Of a DNA stretch of 64,000 nt, positions 33,849 through 46,160 are shown in pieces (position 1 is the first letter of the stretch; each line of letters starts with the position of its first letter). Origin of the DNA: Brachypodium distachyon (taxonomy: Eukaryota; Streptophyta; Magnoliopsida; Poales; Poaceae). The position numbers were made by a program, and so were the translations under genes. The notes below the pieces were generated by a model. The model was not told the DNA's origin and did no database searches. It was given only the letters and a program-made list of their open reading frames with translations. The stretch is from positions 5,849,501 through 5,913,500 of the forward strand of contig NC_016131.3 in the NCBI RefSeq assembly GCF_000005505.3. Reading direction: 5' to 3'.

Positions 33849-36800
33849 ATGGCTTTAGAAGCTATCAAGTTGCTTTTGTGTTATCCAAGAGGAACTTCGG
33901 AGTACGTAGCTGGTGTGGATGGATTTCTGGAATTTGCATATAAAGATAAGCCAGAGAATACCAAGATCCTATGTCCATGTGAAAGCTGTGTGCACACTTC
34001 TCAACTATCAAAGAATGATATTCGTGGTCACCTGGTCTGCAATGGAATTCTTCAGAGTTATGACAAATGGGTTTTTCATGGTGAGTCTTTAGACGAAAAG
34101 AATGATGATGAGCCAGCACAACCTCGTAAGGAAGAGATGCATGTGAACATGCATGATTTAATTAATGATGCATTTAGACATTTATATGATGATGTGTCTA
34201 TGCCCGGTAGTACAAATTCACCAAATTCTCATATAGATGGACCCAATTTAGAAGCACAACAATTTTACAGAATGATCAAAGATTCAGAGAAACCTTTATG
34301 GCCAGGATGTACGTTGTCAGAGCTATCTTTACTTGTGCTTCTTTTTAATGCCAAATCCATGAACAAATGGTCTGATAAGTCATTTGGAGATATGCTTGAT
34401 ATTTTGCGCATGGCAATTCCAAATGGAAACGAACTACCACAAAACTTTTATGATGCGAAGAAGATTATTTCAAAATTTGGTCTAGGTTATAAAAAAATTC
34501 ATGCATGCCCAAATAACTGCCAGCTGTTCTGGAAAGACAAAGCAAATGATGATTTTTGCTCAGTGTGCAAGACTTCTAGGTGGAAAGGTAAAAAACCTGA
34601 AACCAAGTTGACAAAGAAAGAAAGGAAGAGCGCAATACCACACAAAGTGTTACGGTACTTTCCAATCAAGGAGAGGCTGAAGAGGTTGTTAATGTGCAAA
34701 GAAACGGCAGCTCTGTTGCGATGGCATGATGAAGGACGCACAAAGGATGGCGTGCTTTGACATCTCGCCGATTCCCAAGCATGGAGGGCTTTAGATGAAA
34801 AGTTCCCAGAAATAGCATCCGATACTCGTAATATTCGTCTTGGCTTGGCTACCGATGGATTTAATCCATATGGGATGTTGAGTTCTAAATATAGTTGTTG
34901 GCCAGTTGTGTTGGTCATCTATAACCTGCCTTCATGGCTATGTATGAAGGAATATCATCTTTCCCTATCTTTGATAATTCCTGGGCCCCAAAGTCCTGGA
35001 GATAATATTCATGTCTTTCTCCAGCCGCTTTTGGATGACCTAAAAGATATATTTGTGAATGGAATTCCCACATATGATGCATCCAAAAATAAGACTTTTA
35101 CTCTGCGAGCAGTTGTGTTCTGGACCATAAATGACTTGCCTGCATTAGGGATGCTTGCTTCACATAAGGTGCATGGAGAATTTGCATGTCTACCTTGTGG
35201 TCCGGATGCATGGTCCAAATGCTTGAAACACAGGAAGAAATCTTGTTTTATGGGGCATCGCCGATTTCTGCCACCTGATCACAGATTTCGTAATGATAAA
35301 AAGTCTTTTGATGGAACCATGGAGCATAGACCAGAGCCTAAAACTTACTATGGGCGTCAGGTAGAGGATGAAATAAAAGCTATTGATGATTTTGAGGAGT
35401 CAAAAACTTACAAGGGAGTTAGTAGTCTATTCACATTACCTTATTGGGACTATAATCTTCTTCGACATAATCTTGACGTGATGCATATAGAGAAGAATGT
35501 GTGTGATAATATTATTGGCACGCTTCTAAATTTAGATGGAAAGTCAAAAGATAATCTCCAGAGTCGTCTGGATCTCCAGGAAATGAAGATTAGAGAGGAG
35601 TTACATCCAGAAAAAAAAGCTTCAGGCAAGTTTTACTTGCCACCCGCAAGATTTCCCATGTCTAAAAGTGAGAAGCAATTATTCTGCAAAGTTCTTGAGG
35701 ATATAAAGGTTCTCGATGGCTATTCCGGAAATATATCCAGATGTGTGAACTCTGCTGATGGAAAAATTTATGGGCTAAAAACACATGATTGTCATGTCCT
35801 AATGCAGCAACTCATGCCTATTGCTTTGAGGGATATTCTTCCAGATGATGTCACAGCGGTACTATTTGATTTGTCCTCTTACTTTCGAGGAATATGTTCA
35901 AAAGTTCTTCGTGTTGACGAGCTTGACCGCATAGAAGAATCAATTAAAATCACATTATGTAAAATGGAGATGATATTCCCTCCTGGGTTTTTCACGGTTA
36001 TGATTCACTTAGTCGTCCATTTAGCAACTGAATGTAAGATTGCTGGACCTGTGTGCTATCGATGGATGTACTTTATTGAAAGGTAACAATGTAATGTTTT
36101 AAGACATGTTCTCTCTTAATTTTACAACTAATGTAATATAATTTGCTAAAATTTCATGTGCTGCAGGTACCTTGGTAAACTGAAATCGGATGTTCGCAAC
36201 AAAGCTCATCCAGAGGGTTCAATTGCAGAATCATATTTGGCGGATGAGTGTATGATATTCTGTTCAAGATACTTAGAGGGTTTCCTCACTAAGCATAACC
36301 AACCATTGAGGAATCATGATGAACCACAGGAATATGAATCTCCCTTGTATGCTGAATCCAAGTTATTTCCTCCTGTTGGAAATCCATTGGGAAAACCTAG
36401 CGATTACACTTTGAATGACGTGGAGACATTGGAAGCACATAGATATGTGTTGTACAACCGTGATGCTGTCACTCCATATCTCAAGTAATTTTCAGCCATA
36501 GCTTGGTAACATGTTAAATAATTGTTTTCATTTAAACTGATATTTAACATTTTTTAGAGCGCATGCTGCGGAATTGAAAAGGAGAAATCGCAATAGTCGC
36601 CTATCACTTAGTACCATAGAGAGGATGTAGCATGAAAAATTTCCTGATTGGTTTAGAGATCATGTAAGTTCCATGCTATGTTTTTTTTCTTAATTTGAGT
36701 CTTAGCTTATGTATGTTTCGCTTTGGTGTAGATCATGCGGCTGGAGCAGCAAAGAGGTACTGACAGCATTGATGAGGATCTTAGATGGTTGGCCCGTGGT

Positions 36801-37493
36801 CCACTTCAGGATGCAAGAAAACATAGGGCCTTTTGCATCCGTGGATATAGATTTAGACCCAAGCGTTATGACAAGGTGACTCAGAATAGTGGAGTTGTTG
36901 TGACCGCAAAAACATCAAGCTACTCTTCTGCAGGTGATACTAACCCTATCCTTGGAGATGTCATGTACTATGGTAGGATAGTTGACATAATTGAGTTAGA
37001 TTATTATAGAAATTTTTCAGTGGTCCTATTTAAATGTGAATGGGTTGAGGGTAATGAAGAAAAAGGGGTAAAAAATTGCCCACGGAAAAAGAAAGAAAAA
37101 GGAGTAAAAACAGACAAGTATGGTTTTAGGCTTGTGAATTTTGCACATGGGATCCACAACGGTGAAAAAAAAGAGCATGAACCTTTTGTATTTGCTAGTC
37201 AAGTTGACCAAGTGTTCTATGTGGAAGACCGTACAAATCCAGGATGGTCACTTGTGAGGAAGGTGACCCCTCGAGATGATTTTGACATGGGTGAAGAATG
37301 GAATGATGTAGAGATGGAACCTTATCATGTGAGTAACCTTGGGGAGGATTTTCTCCATACTGCAAATGAGAATAAGACATGGATGCGAGGGGATATAGAA
37401 GGAACAACAGTAGATCCTATTGCAGGTTCTGTTGATAGAGATATAGAAGGAACAACAATAGATCCTATTGCAGGCTCTGATGATGAAAATTAG
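33849..37493 (+). pseudogene. CACTA TnpD-type transposase with two in-frame stops
   Basis: Exons 33849-36082, 36167-36484, 36558-36663 and 36732-37493 (GT/AG introns) form a frame of 1,140 codons. It starts MALEAIKLLLCYPRG. Domains in order: transposase-associated zinc-binding region (CPCESCVHTS, about residue 40), Transposase_21 (LATDGFNPYGMLSS, YWDYNLLRHNLDVMHIEKNV), DUF4218 (FFTVMIHLVVHLATEC, CSRYLEGF) and DUF4216 ([23 protein letters not shown]). Two nonsense codons interrupt it: TGA at 34758-34760, before Transposase_21's DG motif, and TAG at 36628-36630. Otherwise the frame is uninterrupted. The C-terminus has a 48-bp duplication. The catalytic function of the family is cut-and-paste at CACTA ends. 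This copy would need readthrough to make full protein. Confidence 0.9.
37392..37487 (+). repeat. 48-bp tandem duplication at the transposase C-terminus
   Basis: Two consecutive 48-bp units (37392-37439 and 37440-37487) each encode DIEGTT(V/I)DPIAGS plus two variable residues. They differ at only a few bases and keep the frame. Confidence 0.88.
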
Positions 37494-40400
37494 TAACTCA
37501 ATGAAGGTCTGCTTCTATTTTTATCTTTCTCCCTCTCTTCTTCTATTGTTTCATGCAAATTAGCTTCACAACACCAATTATTATTTCTCGCAGGATAATT
37601 GAATGGAGCTCCATTGCCAGCTGTGTATCTCATCACGATAATTTGTTTTATAGTTACTATGTTGTCTCTTCATTGAGAAACAGAGAAGGTGTTATGTTAA
37701 TTTCTGAGATGTGATGACTTGTGTTAATGTTAGAGAAGTGAACTCAGATACATCTATTTTCTATGTTGAATTGTTTTAAGAGATATAAACTTAGTATCCT
37801 CTATTTTTGAGATGTGGCATCAGAATTTTGTATTTTCTGTAATTTGAACAACGCATCCTTTAAGTGATATAAACTCACTTTTCAGATGAACTTCACTGCC
37901 TCCCTTATGCAACTGGAACAGATTGTTCGTAATGTTACTCTCCTCGATGAACCTGATAATCTGATTTGGCAATATAATGCTTCAGTTGTCTACTAGTTCT
38001 GTGTACAACATTATCAATTTCAGAGGTGTAATGCCAATTTAAAAAAGAGAAACATTAAAAACCAGAGGACTGTTCTGTACTGAAACTGAATCTGTATATA
38101 TGCTTGGCAAACTGCATACATGCTGAGTGCAAAGTTTTAGACTTCATAAGTACGAACTATAAACAAGCAAAAAACAACAATTCGGCTGCCAATTAATTGA
38201 AATTCCAATCACCAACTAAACAATCCGTGTATTGATAGTTCTTTCTTCCAATTATAACACTTACATGTACATATGTCCAGAATTTTACATAAGAGAAGCT
38301 TTTATCTGGAGTCTGAAACAAAACAAATCTACATCGCTGCCTGATTCCCTTACAGCTAACCATAAAAATCTTACAACAGCAAACAAATAAATTTCTTCAA
38401 TACTAGTGCACAGAAGAGTCAGTTCTTCATTTGATCTGTCCCCTATGTTCGCTTTCCAGTTCAGTAAGGAAAAAAATTCAGTCCTCAATGGTGATACTGA
38501 CGTCCGCGAACATCATGACACAGGTTACCAGCCCACCAGAACCTCCTTCTCGCCGTTGGCGGCAGTGTCCCCTCCTCCTCGCGATGCTCGACCGCCAGCG
38601 GACCACCTGGTACTTCGGTTGGGAGGAGGTGCAAGAGGCACGGGCGGTGGTGGATTACGTGGATTAGAGAGTGGGGATTGGGGATTGGGGATTAGAGACT
38701 GCGGATTTGTCTGAGACTGAGAGGACTGGGGTTGCGTCGATCTTATGGCTCCAGTGGTGGCGGCTGGGAGGATTAGTCCACTTAGAAATATATTTTAAAA
38801 TCATAAAAGTTTTGAAATTTTGATGAATCATGGAGTGCTTTTCAATTTTTGCTCACAAAGTCTAGCCCCGATGAGATAGAGTAAAATACACCACTAGTCC
38901 ATGAACTCGGTAAAAATGAACACTTTAGTCCACGAACTCAGAAAATGCACACTTAAACCCCTAAACTGGACTACTGTGTCACTTTAGTCCAAAAACAGTT
39001 CGGCGAGGCTTAAACACGCCACATGCCCGCCACATATGGATGTATCTAGACACATTTTACTATGCAGGTTTGTTCATATTAGAAAAAAAAAGCGTCAAAT
39101 AAGAAGTTCTAACTGTGTCTGAAGTAAAAAAAAAAATAAGTTTGACCAAGTTTACAGTAACATCAAATAAATAAGATTTATAATAACTATAGATTTATTG
39201 AAACTAATTTTGTAGATGTTGATGAATTTTCTATAAACTTGGTCAAACTCGAATAATTTTGATTAAAGACAAAACTAAAACTTCCTATATTAATGAACGG
39301 AGGTGGTAATTTTTATAAGATTACATACTCCCTAAAACTTCACAGTGCAAACACCCATGGTTGTACGATAGGAATCATGGATGCCGTCCGATAGTAGTCA
39401 CACATGTCGTCCCGATCGGAATCACGGGTGTGCTTTAAAGACATCTCCAATAGTTGTAAGATGATTGTTCATAAATCTGCCATGTAAGATATTTTGGTGA
39501 TGTATCTGAGAGGCTCTGTATCAGATAATAAATGAGGTGAGAGCAACAATGTTAGATACATCTTGCTGGGTTAGTTGTATGATATGATTTTTGCCGATCA
39601 TATAGACACCAAACCTATGATTTCAAATTGTGCGTGCAAAACACATCGTTGGCGCCTGAGCTCAGCTCTATTTCATTTTCTATTTTAGTTCATCTACTCA
39701 ATTTGAAATCTCGAATCACATGAATGTTCGTGGCACTTCAACACTAATTTTCACCTCTTCCAATTTTTCGTACCAGGTTTTAAGTTCCCTCCATTATTTC
39801 CCTCCATTTTTTTGTTTCCCTCCATTCCTTGGTACTTCGATTGATTTTCCGGCTATTTCTCCTCGTGGGTAAACCAATCAGTTGATTTGTTACACATGGT
39901 ATTGTTTAGTAACCCCACCTTCCATACACTGGAGTTTGTGACCCTTGATTACTCAGATTGTAAAGAAACAAATTAAGGTAACTACCCCTAAAAATCACCG
40001 CGCCTCCTCGTCTACCTATAAAGATCCCCAATTTGTAGATTTAGCCATTCCTGTTTCCTGTTGACACTTCCACGGAACTACGGCCTGCCGCCGGCGATTC
40101 TGCGTCTTGCTTACAGGTCAGCGCCGACTCTCCTCTTTGCCATCATCTTTCATCCCGACTTCCTCTCCCCTAACAGAGGAGCGTCGCCCCACTCCGCCGC
40201 CTTCGCCACTGCGCCCTATCCGAGTCCCCAGCCATGGCGATTGGCTGGCCATGTTCGGCCGCTGGGCAACATACTACTCGTGTCATGCAATTTACCATGG
40301 ATGTTGATGACCATCATGTTTATAGCAATTGAGAGCTTATTTTGATGTTTATTTGGCATTTAGCTTTACTGATCAAATTCTCAAATCCAGCGGCTGGGCA

Positions 40401-41156
40401 ACATACTACTTGTGTCACCGCTGATATGCACCATCGCCCTCGATCTTGTTCGTGTATTTGTCTGCAAAAATCTGAGATCCATCCAATCCCTTGTTGCCGA
40501 TAGTTGAGTTTGTTTTGCATTAGAAAATAGTGGATGCTCTGTTTTGTGATCTTTATGTGCATATGAAAACCCAGACAAATTCAGTTACTGTTGATTGTGA
40601 TATTCAGAGTTTATTTAGTGCCTGATGTGTCCCATTCTCGTTACAGTGCTCCTATCCCATCCTTAGATGTTTGCTTGTGATCTGTGTTGCATCTTGTTAT
40701 TAGATCTGCTGTTCTCATAAAGAAAATCACCAAAAATATTATCTATTTTGTCATCTAAAGTTTTACTAATTTGTTACTCTGTTCAGATTTGAGATATTTC
40801 AAATTGTGCACCCAAAAATCATTTTCTTTCAATCTAAGAACTTGTAATCTGCTCCCAGTGGCACAGGCTACCAGAGATAAATTACAAAGGCATAAAAGTT
40901 TCTAAAATGTTGTTTTCCTTGCTGTTACTTGTGCCTTAATTTCTGTCTATGATCTACAACTTGTATTATGTGTCCTTGCCATGAGATACATATTTGTCTG
41001 TCAGATGTGTCCTACAAAGTGCACTAATTGACTACTTACTTTGCTATTGATTTGCAGCTAGCATGTGGTGAGATTACATAGTTTAATCTAATTTACAATT
41101 TACAGCTCTGCACATGGATATTCAGCTAACGTTTTGGTTGTTGTTGTGCAATAGAT
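37494..41156 (+). other. CACTA internal spacer between the two genes
   Basis: No transposase similarity is visible. The segment includes a GC-rich patch (38500-38770), a phrase repeated as ACTTTAGTCCA near 38930 and 38981, a fragment resembling a Stowaway (39040-39310), and the probable leader and 5' intron of the second gene (40040-41150). Some of this may be captured or nested DNA, but I cannot name a source. Confidence 0.5.
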
Positions 41157-44100
41157 ATGGCGACTAAAACACGTATCATTCGATGCCGTAATAAAGTCCG
41201 TGTCGATCAATGCCACGAGGAATGTATGACAGAGGAAAATATGGATCGTGAGAATGGTACGCATAAAGACGATGATTCATCTGATTCTCAATCTGTATCT
41301 TCTAATGAAGAAGACTTGATAGATAGCGATGCTGAGGATAACAACAACGTGGATGGTAGTGATGGTAATCTCCAAGGTAATATTTTGAGATATTCAATAT
41401 TGATGATGATTAGTAATTATATGTTGATAACTCATTTGTATAACATATTTTTTTGGAACTGTATCAATGATCAGTTGAAAATGGGGAAAAAAAGAGAAAG
41501 GGGACAAAGCTGAGGAAAACATGGAATCTTCCAAAAGGGTTGAGAATTGTAGTTAACTGCAATGACCTAAATCAACCGATTGGGAAGGAAGCTGGACGTC
41601 TAGGTAGTTTTCTTGGCATGATTGCAAGGAATGGAAAATTGTGCAGCTTAAGCTACAAGGACCGGAGAAAACTAATAAGGGAGACAGAGAAAACTACCAA
41701 CGAAGAAAGAAATAAGAAGGATATACTAGGACAAGTGAAGGTAAGTGTGAGTTTATCAACTTTCTTATGCTAAATTCGTTTTGCTTTACATTTCATCATT
41801 TGTTTGATATGTAGATGAGGTTCCTTTACCCTGCTCGCATGGAAAAATATATATTAAAAACTATTGGAGATAGATGGAGACAACATAAATCAAATCTAAA
41901 ATCAATGTATTTTGATGAATCTAAGAGTATGGAAGATAATAACAACAATGTTCCATCGGGTGTGATTAAGGACCAGTGGATCACTCTTGTCATGAACTGG
42001 ATGAGCCAAAAAGCCCGAGTAAGTATACACTCATAAAATTTATCATTCACATGTTGCTTGCTCTTTCCAAGACATTATGAAATTAAATTTTCAAAAATTA
42101 TTTACCAATCTTATGACAGGATATAAGTGAGCAAAACCGGCAAAATTGTGCCATGAAGAAGTCAACGCACACGGCTGGAACTAAAAGTTTTGCTCGAAAT
42201 AGAGAAGAGCTGGTAATTTACTCAAACTATATACATCTATGTTCATATCTTACTCCTTATATTCGCATTGCCAACTTTGGGGTAGCTTAACGTATAATGA
42301 ACAGAGGCAAAAAGATCCAGAAAAGAAGAACCCACACAGAGCTGTCCTGTACATCCATACACACAAGCATAAAAGTGACAAGAACATGAACAACCACGTG
42401 GTATGGTACCAGCTCTTGATTATTTACAGTTTTTGTTTCTATTTAATTCGTTCTTCCTAATTTCATTGTTTAATGTATAAGATGATTTGAAGAAACTTAT
42501 AGAGCAGCAACCAGATTTAGCAGATACTATTCGCGGAAAGACAGCTTGGAAAGGAGATGCCTTGAATAAAATACTTGGAGTAGACAAGCCTGGACATGTA
42601 CATGGCCTGGGACGTGTTCCAAATCCAAATCAAGTCTTTGGTATATCAGCTTCACGTCACTTTCAGGATATGAATCTTACTTCATTGAACGATACCTCCA
42701 GTGAAGATATTATGTCACTTAGACTTAAGATGGAAAAGTATGAACAACATATGAAGAATCAAGATGATAGAATTCTGGAACTTCAAGAAAAGACAAAAAA
42801 CTTCGAAAGACGGGTAGATTTAAATAACTTCTCCATTATTCATTACATGTACTAATTTGTTTAGTTGGCATTACAGGGTACCTTGGATCAAATATCTACA
42901 TACCAAGATGATATTTATGTTGACAGGACAGGTTCAAAAAAGAAGGTATGTGTATCTGTACGAAGTAGTTAATAAACATTTTCAATGTTTATTTCAAATA
43001 AATATGGTCTGAATGTTATGGTTTTCTATCACCAGAGAGTATATGGTGATTGTCCTCGTGAACAACATGATACAGTTGAGCAGTGAAATGATATGATGGT
43101 AGAGTATATATGCATAATTATATTCAGATTTGTATTGTAAAGAAAATAATCATTTCTTATCTTCTGGTACAGAGCAATCAAAACTTTCTTGATGATATGG
43201 ATTCACAAGTACCTAGCAAATATCCTTCTGTAGACAAGTTATGCTCATTTATATATTGTTGGGTGACCACCATCGTTGGGGTACTGTATCTGACCCTTAT
43301 CAGCTAATAAGCTGCTGGATCTTTCACTGTTAACATGCTCGAATCAAGTGTGAACTGGAATTTGTTATGGCTTCTGGTATCTGTTAACTAATGGAAGATA
43401 ATAAACCTATATGGACACATTTATTATCTTCCACATGAGGTATTTTAAAAATCCATCTCTTACCTTTTGCTACAGACTAAACAAAATGTTGTCGATGATA
43501 CGGATTTGCATCGATCAAACAAGCGTCCTGCTACAGATAAGGTATGCTTATTTGTATACTGTATAGTAAAAGCTTGATTGAGCATTAAATTATTATTTCC
43601 CATTCATTTTTGCAATTTTTATATCTATTATATTTCTTGCCTATCTTACAGAACTTTCCTCAAACAAAGAAACTCTATCTATCTTCTTGTTATTAGCATG
43701 GTGGCCAGAACAAAAAGATTTTGAAAGAGGATAACGCGACAAAGCTTGCTAATGTAGTAACATAGACCTTCTAAATCTTTTATTCTATGTTCTAGTTTGC
43801 ATAGGTTTTAAGTATATTGGATATACTAATATTGCACATAATGTCTTCCGCAGAAGCAACAAGGCAGTAGAATGAATTTGTTGGGTGCTAATTTGATGAT
43901 GGTATAAGCATTAAGTTTTAAATTACTGCCTTCCAGATTATTTTCTCATATTAAAATTTATGTAATAGGTTGGCACTACAATATTCCTGAAGAGCTTGGA
44001 AACTGCAAACAAGAATGTTGCTCTTGCTACTCTCATAAGTAGTGATCCAGAATATAAAATTGAAGGTGCTAGACTTGGAAATGAGTTCTGGGCAGTGCGT

Positions 44101-44315
44101 GTTGAGGCTGCATTAGCAAAATGCAATGAGTTGATACGACCACTCAAAAAGGTTAAACTTATCGACCATGCCGTAGGAACAATTATCGCATGGCCTTCAA
44201 CCTTTGTATGTTGCTCCTCTCTTAAAATTAAATACTTAGTATATTCATTTCTCTTTAGTGCTATGTTACTTATCTCCACATTTTATTTTTGTAGATTGCT
44301 AAAATAAATGGATGA
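41157..44315 (+). CDS. CACTA TnpA-type protein (Transposase_24 / TNP1 regions)
   Basis: ATG 41157 opens a multi-exon gene; clear exons are 41157-41376, 41475-41740, 41815-42018, 42120-42212 and 42305-42400, followed by about 42493-42813, 42877-42945 and 43041-43086. The start is MATKTRIIRCRNKVRVDQC with an acidic serine-rich stretch (residues 30-65). The Plant transposase (Ptta/En/Spm, PF03004-type) region follows: RKTWNLPKGLRIVVN, GSFLGMIARNGKLCSLSY, ILKTIGDRWRQHKSNLK. A coiled coil (LRLKMEKYEQHMKNQDDRIL) comes next. Further exons near 43175, 43477 and 43967 lead to a TNP1-like segment (ARLGNEFWAVRVEAAL, HAVGTIIAWPSTF) ending at TGA 44313-44315. A TGA at 43084-43086 lies between the two parts and may be premature or skipped by splicing. 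The family protein binds subterminal repeats. Confidence 0.75.
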
Positions 44316-44669
44316 TGCAAGTCTCAGATGTTGATCGCAAGGTGGAGGATGATGCTATACTTTTTAGAATATTTGTTTAGGACACAAAACAATATATATA
44401 CATATAATGTGATGGGTGGATGACTTCCTTTGTAATGCAATAATGGCGTTATTAATATATAAGGTGTTTTTATTTGCTACATTGTGATCCCTTTTATCTT
44501 TTGCTATGTTAGAATATCATTAATATAACACGTAATGTAACAACGCTCCTAAGTGAGGCGATGATATGTTATCTCCATTGCACTGAATATTCAAATCCAT
44601 CCAACAAGCTAACCATCAACGCATTCATGTCCCTTAGAAATGCATATATATGTGTTGTAGCAAACCCTT

Positions 44670-44853
44670 GCAATGCTACCAAAAGGTACGCATACAAATC
44701 CGTTGTTGCACCACTAGCAACAATTCAGAAACGTTACCAAATATATGTTGCAGCAGACCCGTGCAACGCCACCAAAAGCAACACATGCAAATCCGTTGGT
44801 GCACCACTAGTAACGATTCGGAAGCGTTACCAAATATATGTTGCAATCCTCCA
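44670..44853 (+). repeat. ~92-bp tandem repeat in CACTA right subterminal region
   Basis: Two adjacent units (about 44670-44761 and 44762-44853) share TGCAA(T/C)GC(T/C)ACCAAAAG, ACAAATCCGTTG(T/G)TGCACCACTAG-type blocks and GTTACCAAATATATGTTGCA. They multiply the TTGCA motifs expected for transposase binding. Confidence 0.82.
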
Positions 44854-45021
44854 ACGCTTTTTCATGCCTTTTACCAACGCAGGTATATGCGTTGCACGGT
44901 ATCCTTGCAACACCACAAAAGGCAACACATACAATGTGCGTTGGTGCAGACACTAGCAACACCTATATGGACATTAGGCAACACATCGATGCGTTGCTAA
45001 AGGGGGGGTCATGGTGTAGTG

Positions 45022-45610
45022 GTTTGTTCACGTCCTGATTTATCATATGCTATGAGTTTGGTCAGTCGTTACATGGCTAATCCCGGTAAAGAACATTGAA
45101 AAGCTGTTCAGTGGATTTTCAGGTACCTCCGTGGCACATCCAATGCTTGCTTGAAGTTTGGCAAGACTAACGAGGGACTCGCTGGCTTTGTGGATTCAGA
45201 TTTTGCTGCCTACTTGGATAAGAGGAGATCCCTCACAGGTTATGTGTTCACGGTAGGTGGATGTGCTGTGAGTTGGAAGGCAACACTGCAACTAGTTGTT
45301 GCTCAATCTACAACCGAAGCAGAATATATGGCTATTGCTGAAGCTTGCAAAGAATCTGTTTGTTTGAAGGGTTTGTATGCTGAGCTTTGTCAAGATGTTT
45401 CTTGCATTAACCTGTTTTGTGACGGTCAAAGTGCTATTTATCTTACTAAGGATCAGATGCTCCGTGAGAGAACCAAGCACATTGATGTCAAGTACCATTT
45501 TGTTCGCGACGTTGTTGCAAGGTAAATTGAAGGTATGCAAGATCAGCACTCATGATAATCTTGCTGATATGATGACAATTCCTATTGCTATGCTCAAACT
45601 TAGTTGGTAT
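45022..45610 (+). pseudogene. Copia pol, 3' part (end of RT and RNase H)
   Basis: The Copia frame resumes immediately after the CACTA end with VCSRPDLSYAMSLVSRYMAN. It continues through the RNase H motifs GFVDSDFAAYLDKRRSLTGY, STTEAEYMAIAEACKE and FCDGQSAIYL. A stop is met at 45523-45525, where the family sequence continues in the +1 frame (KLKVCKISTHDNLADMMT), so a one-base frameshift lies near 45520. It is continuous in frame with the part before 32630 apart from one extra base. Confidence 0.9.
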
Positions 45611-45683
45611 AACTGTTTAGCCCTGGTGGTTGTTGGCGCCGAAAGTGTTTTCTTTGTTGATTCAGAAATTGTTGATGTTCATG

Positions 45684-45717
45684 CTACAAGGAGGAATTTG
45701 CTACAAGGAGGAATTTG
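45684..45717 (+). repeat. 17-bp tandem duplication of the Copia purine-rich tract
   Basis: CTACAAGGAGGAATTTG occurs twice in a row just before the 3' LTR. The AAGGAGGAA core is the likely polypurine tract region or the upstream copy of it. Confidence 0.75.
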
Positions 45718-45732
45718 TCTCAAGGTTGAGTT

Positions 45733-46160
45733 TGTTGGATTCTGTTCCAAATTCCTAGGAGCCGGAAGTTCCGGCCCAACTTCCGGCCGAACCTCCGGGT
45801 GCTTTCTGTTACTTTTTGGGAAATTGCAGAACTTGCTGCGGAACTTCCGGATATTCAAGAATAAGCGGAACTTCCGGCTTCCAACCGGAACTTTCGGTGT
45901 GACCGTTACGGATCTGAGTTGCCCTAATGCTCTTGCTATATATACCCCTTGTATGCCGCCGTTTTGGGCTGAGATCGCATGAGTTGAGTTCGTGAAATCT
46001 CCCTGGCGTTGTAAACACTCTCATATAGTGAAGTTTCGCTGGCTGGCGCCCGTGGTTTTTTCCCTCTCGTTGTTTGAAAGGATTTTTTACGTTAAATCCG
46101 TGTGTCCGTATGCTGTGATTTCTTTTTCTTTATTCATTCTTGCTTGTCGCGTTCATAACA
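45733..46160 (+). repeat. Copia 3' LTR
   Basis: It begins TGTTGGATTCTGTTCC and ends CATAACA like the 5' copy, with about 40 substitutions and two small gaps relative to it. The most diverged block is the last 60 bp. Confidence 0.92.

Larger units (their letters stand above)
32631..45021 (+). mobile_element. CACTA (En/Spm) DNA transposon, apparently full length (12,391 bp)
   Basis: It begins CACTACAACAACTACCCCC at 32631 and ends with TGTAGTG at 45021. The reverse complement of its right end, CACTACACCATGACCCCCC followed by TTTAGCAACGCAT, aligns with the left end through TTTAGCAATGCAT. Subterminal regions are full of TTGCAA/GTTGC motifs, the transposase-binding repeats of this superfamily. It carries a TnpD-type transposase gene (33849-37493) and a TnpA-type gene (41157-44315), both on the plus strand. 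It sits inside the Copia RT/RNase H region. The flanking Copia codons ATG and GTT are separated by the element plus one extra C. No 3-bp target duplication is visible. Confidence 0.94.
28727..46160 (+). mobile_element. Copia LTR retrotransposon, split by a CACTA transposon
   Basis: Two similar LTRs (28727-29157 and 45733-46160) bracket a primer-binding site, a gag-pol frame and a purine-rich tract. The coding sequence is interrupted by the 12.4-kb CACTA element at 32631-45021, so the Copia itself is about 5.0 kb. The domain order gag, protease, integrase, reverse transcriptase, RNase H is that of Ty1/Copia. By eye the LTRs differ at roughly 40 of 428 positions, mostly transitions, indicating an old insertion. 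The five bases outside each LTR (AAATC and AACCG) do not match, so no target duplication is evident. Confidence 0.93.

Noticed and set aside
44561..45038. Overlapping Cys- and His-rich ORFs near the CACTA right end
   Set aside because: They are translations of the subterminal repeat array, not a protein gene.
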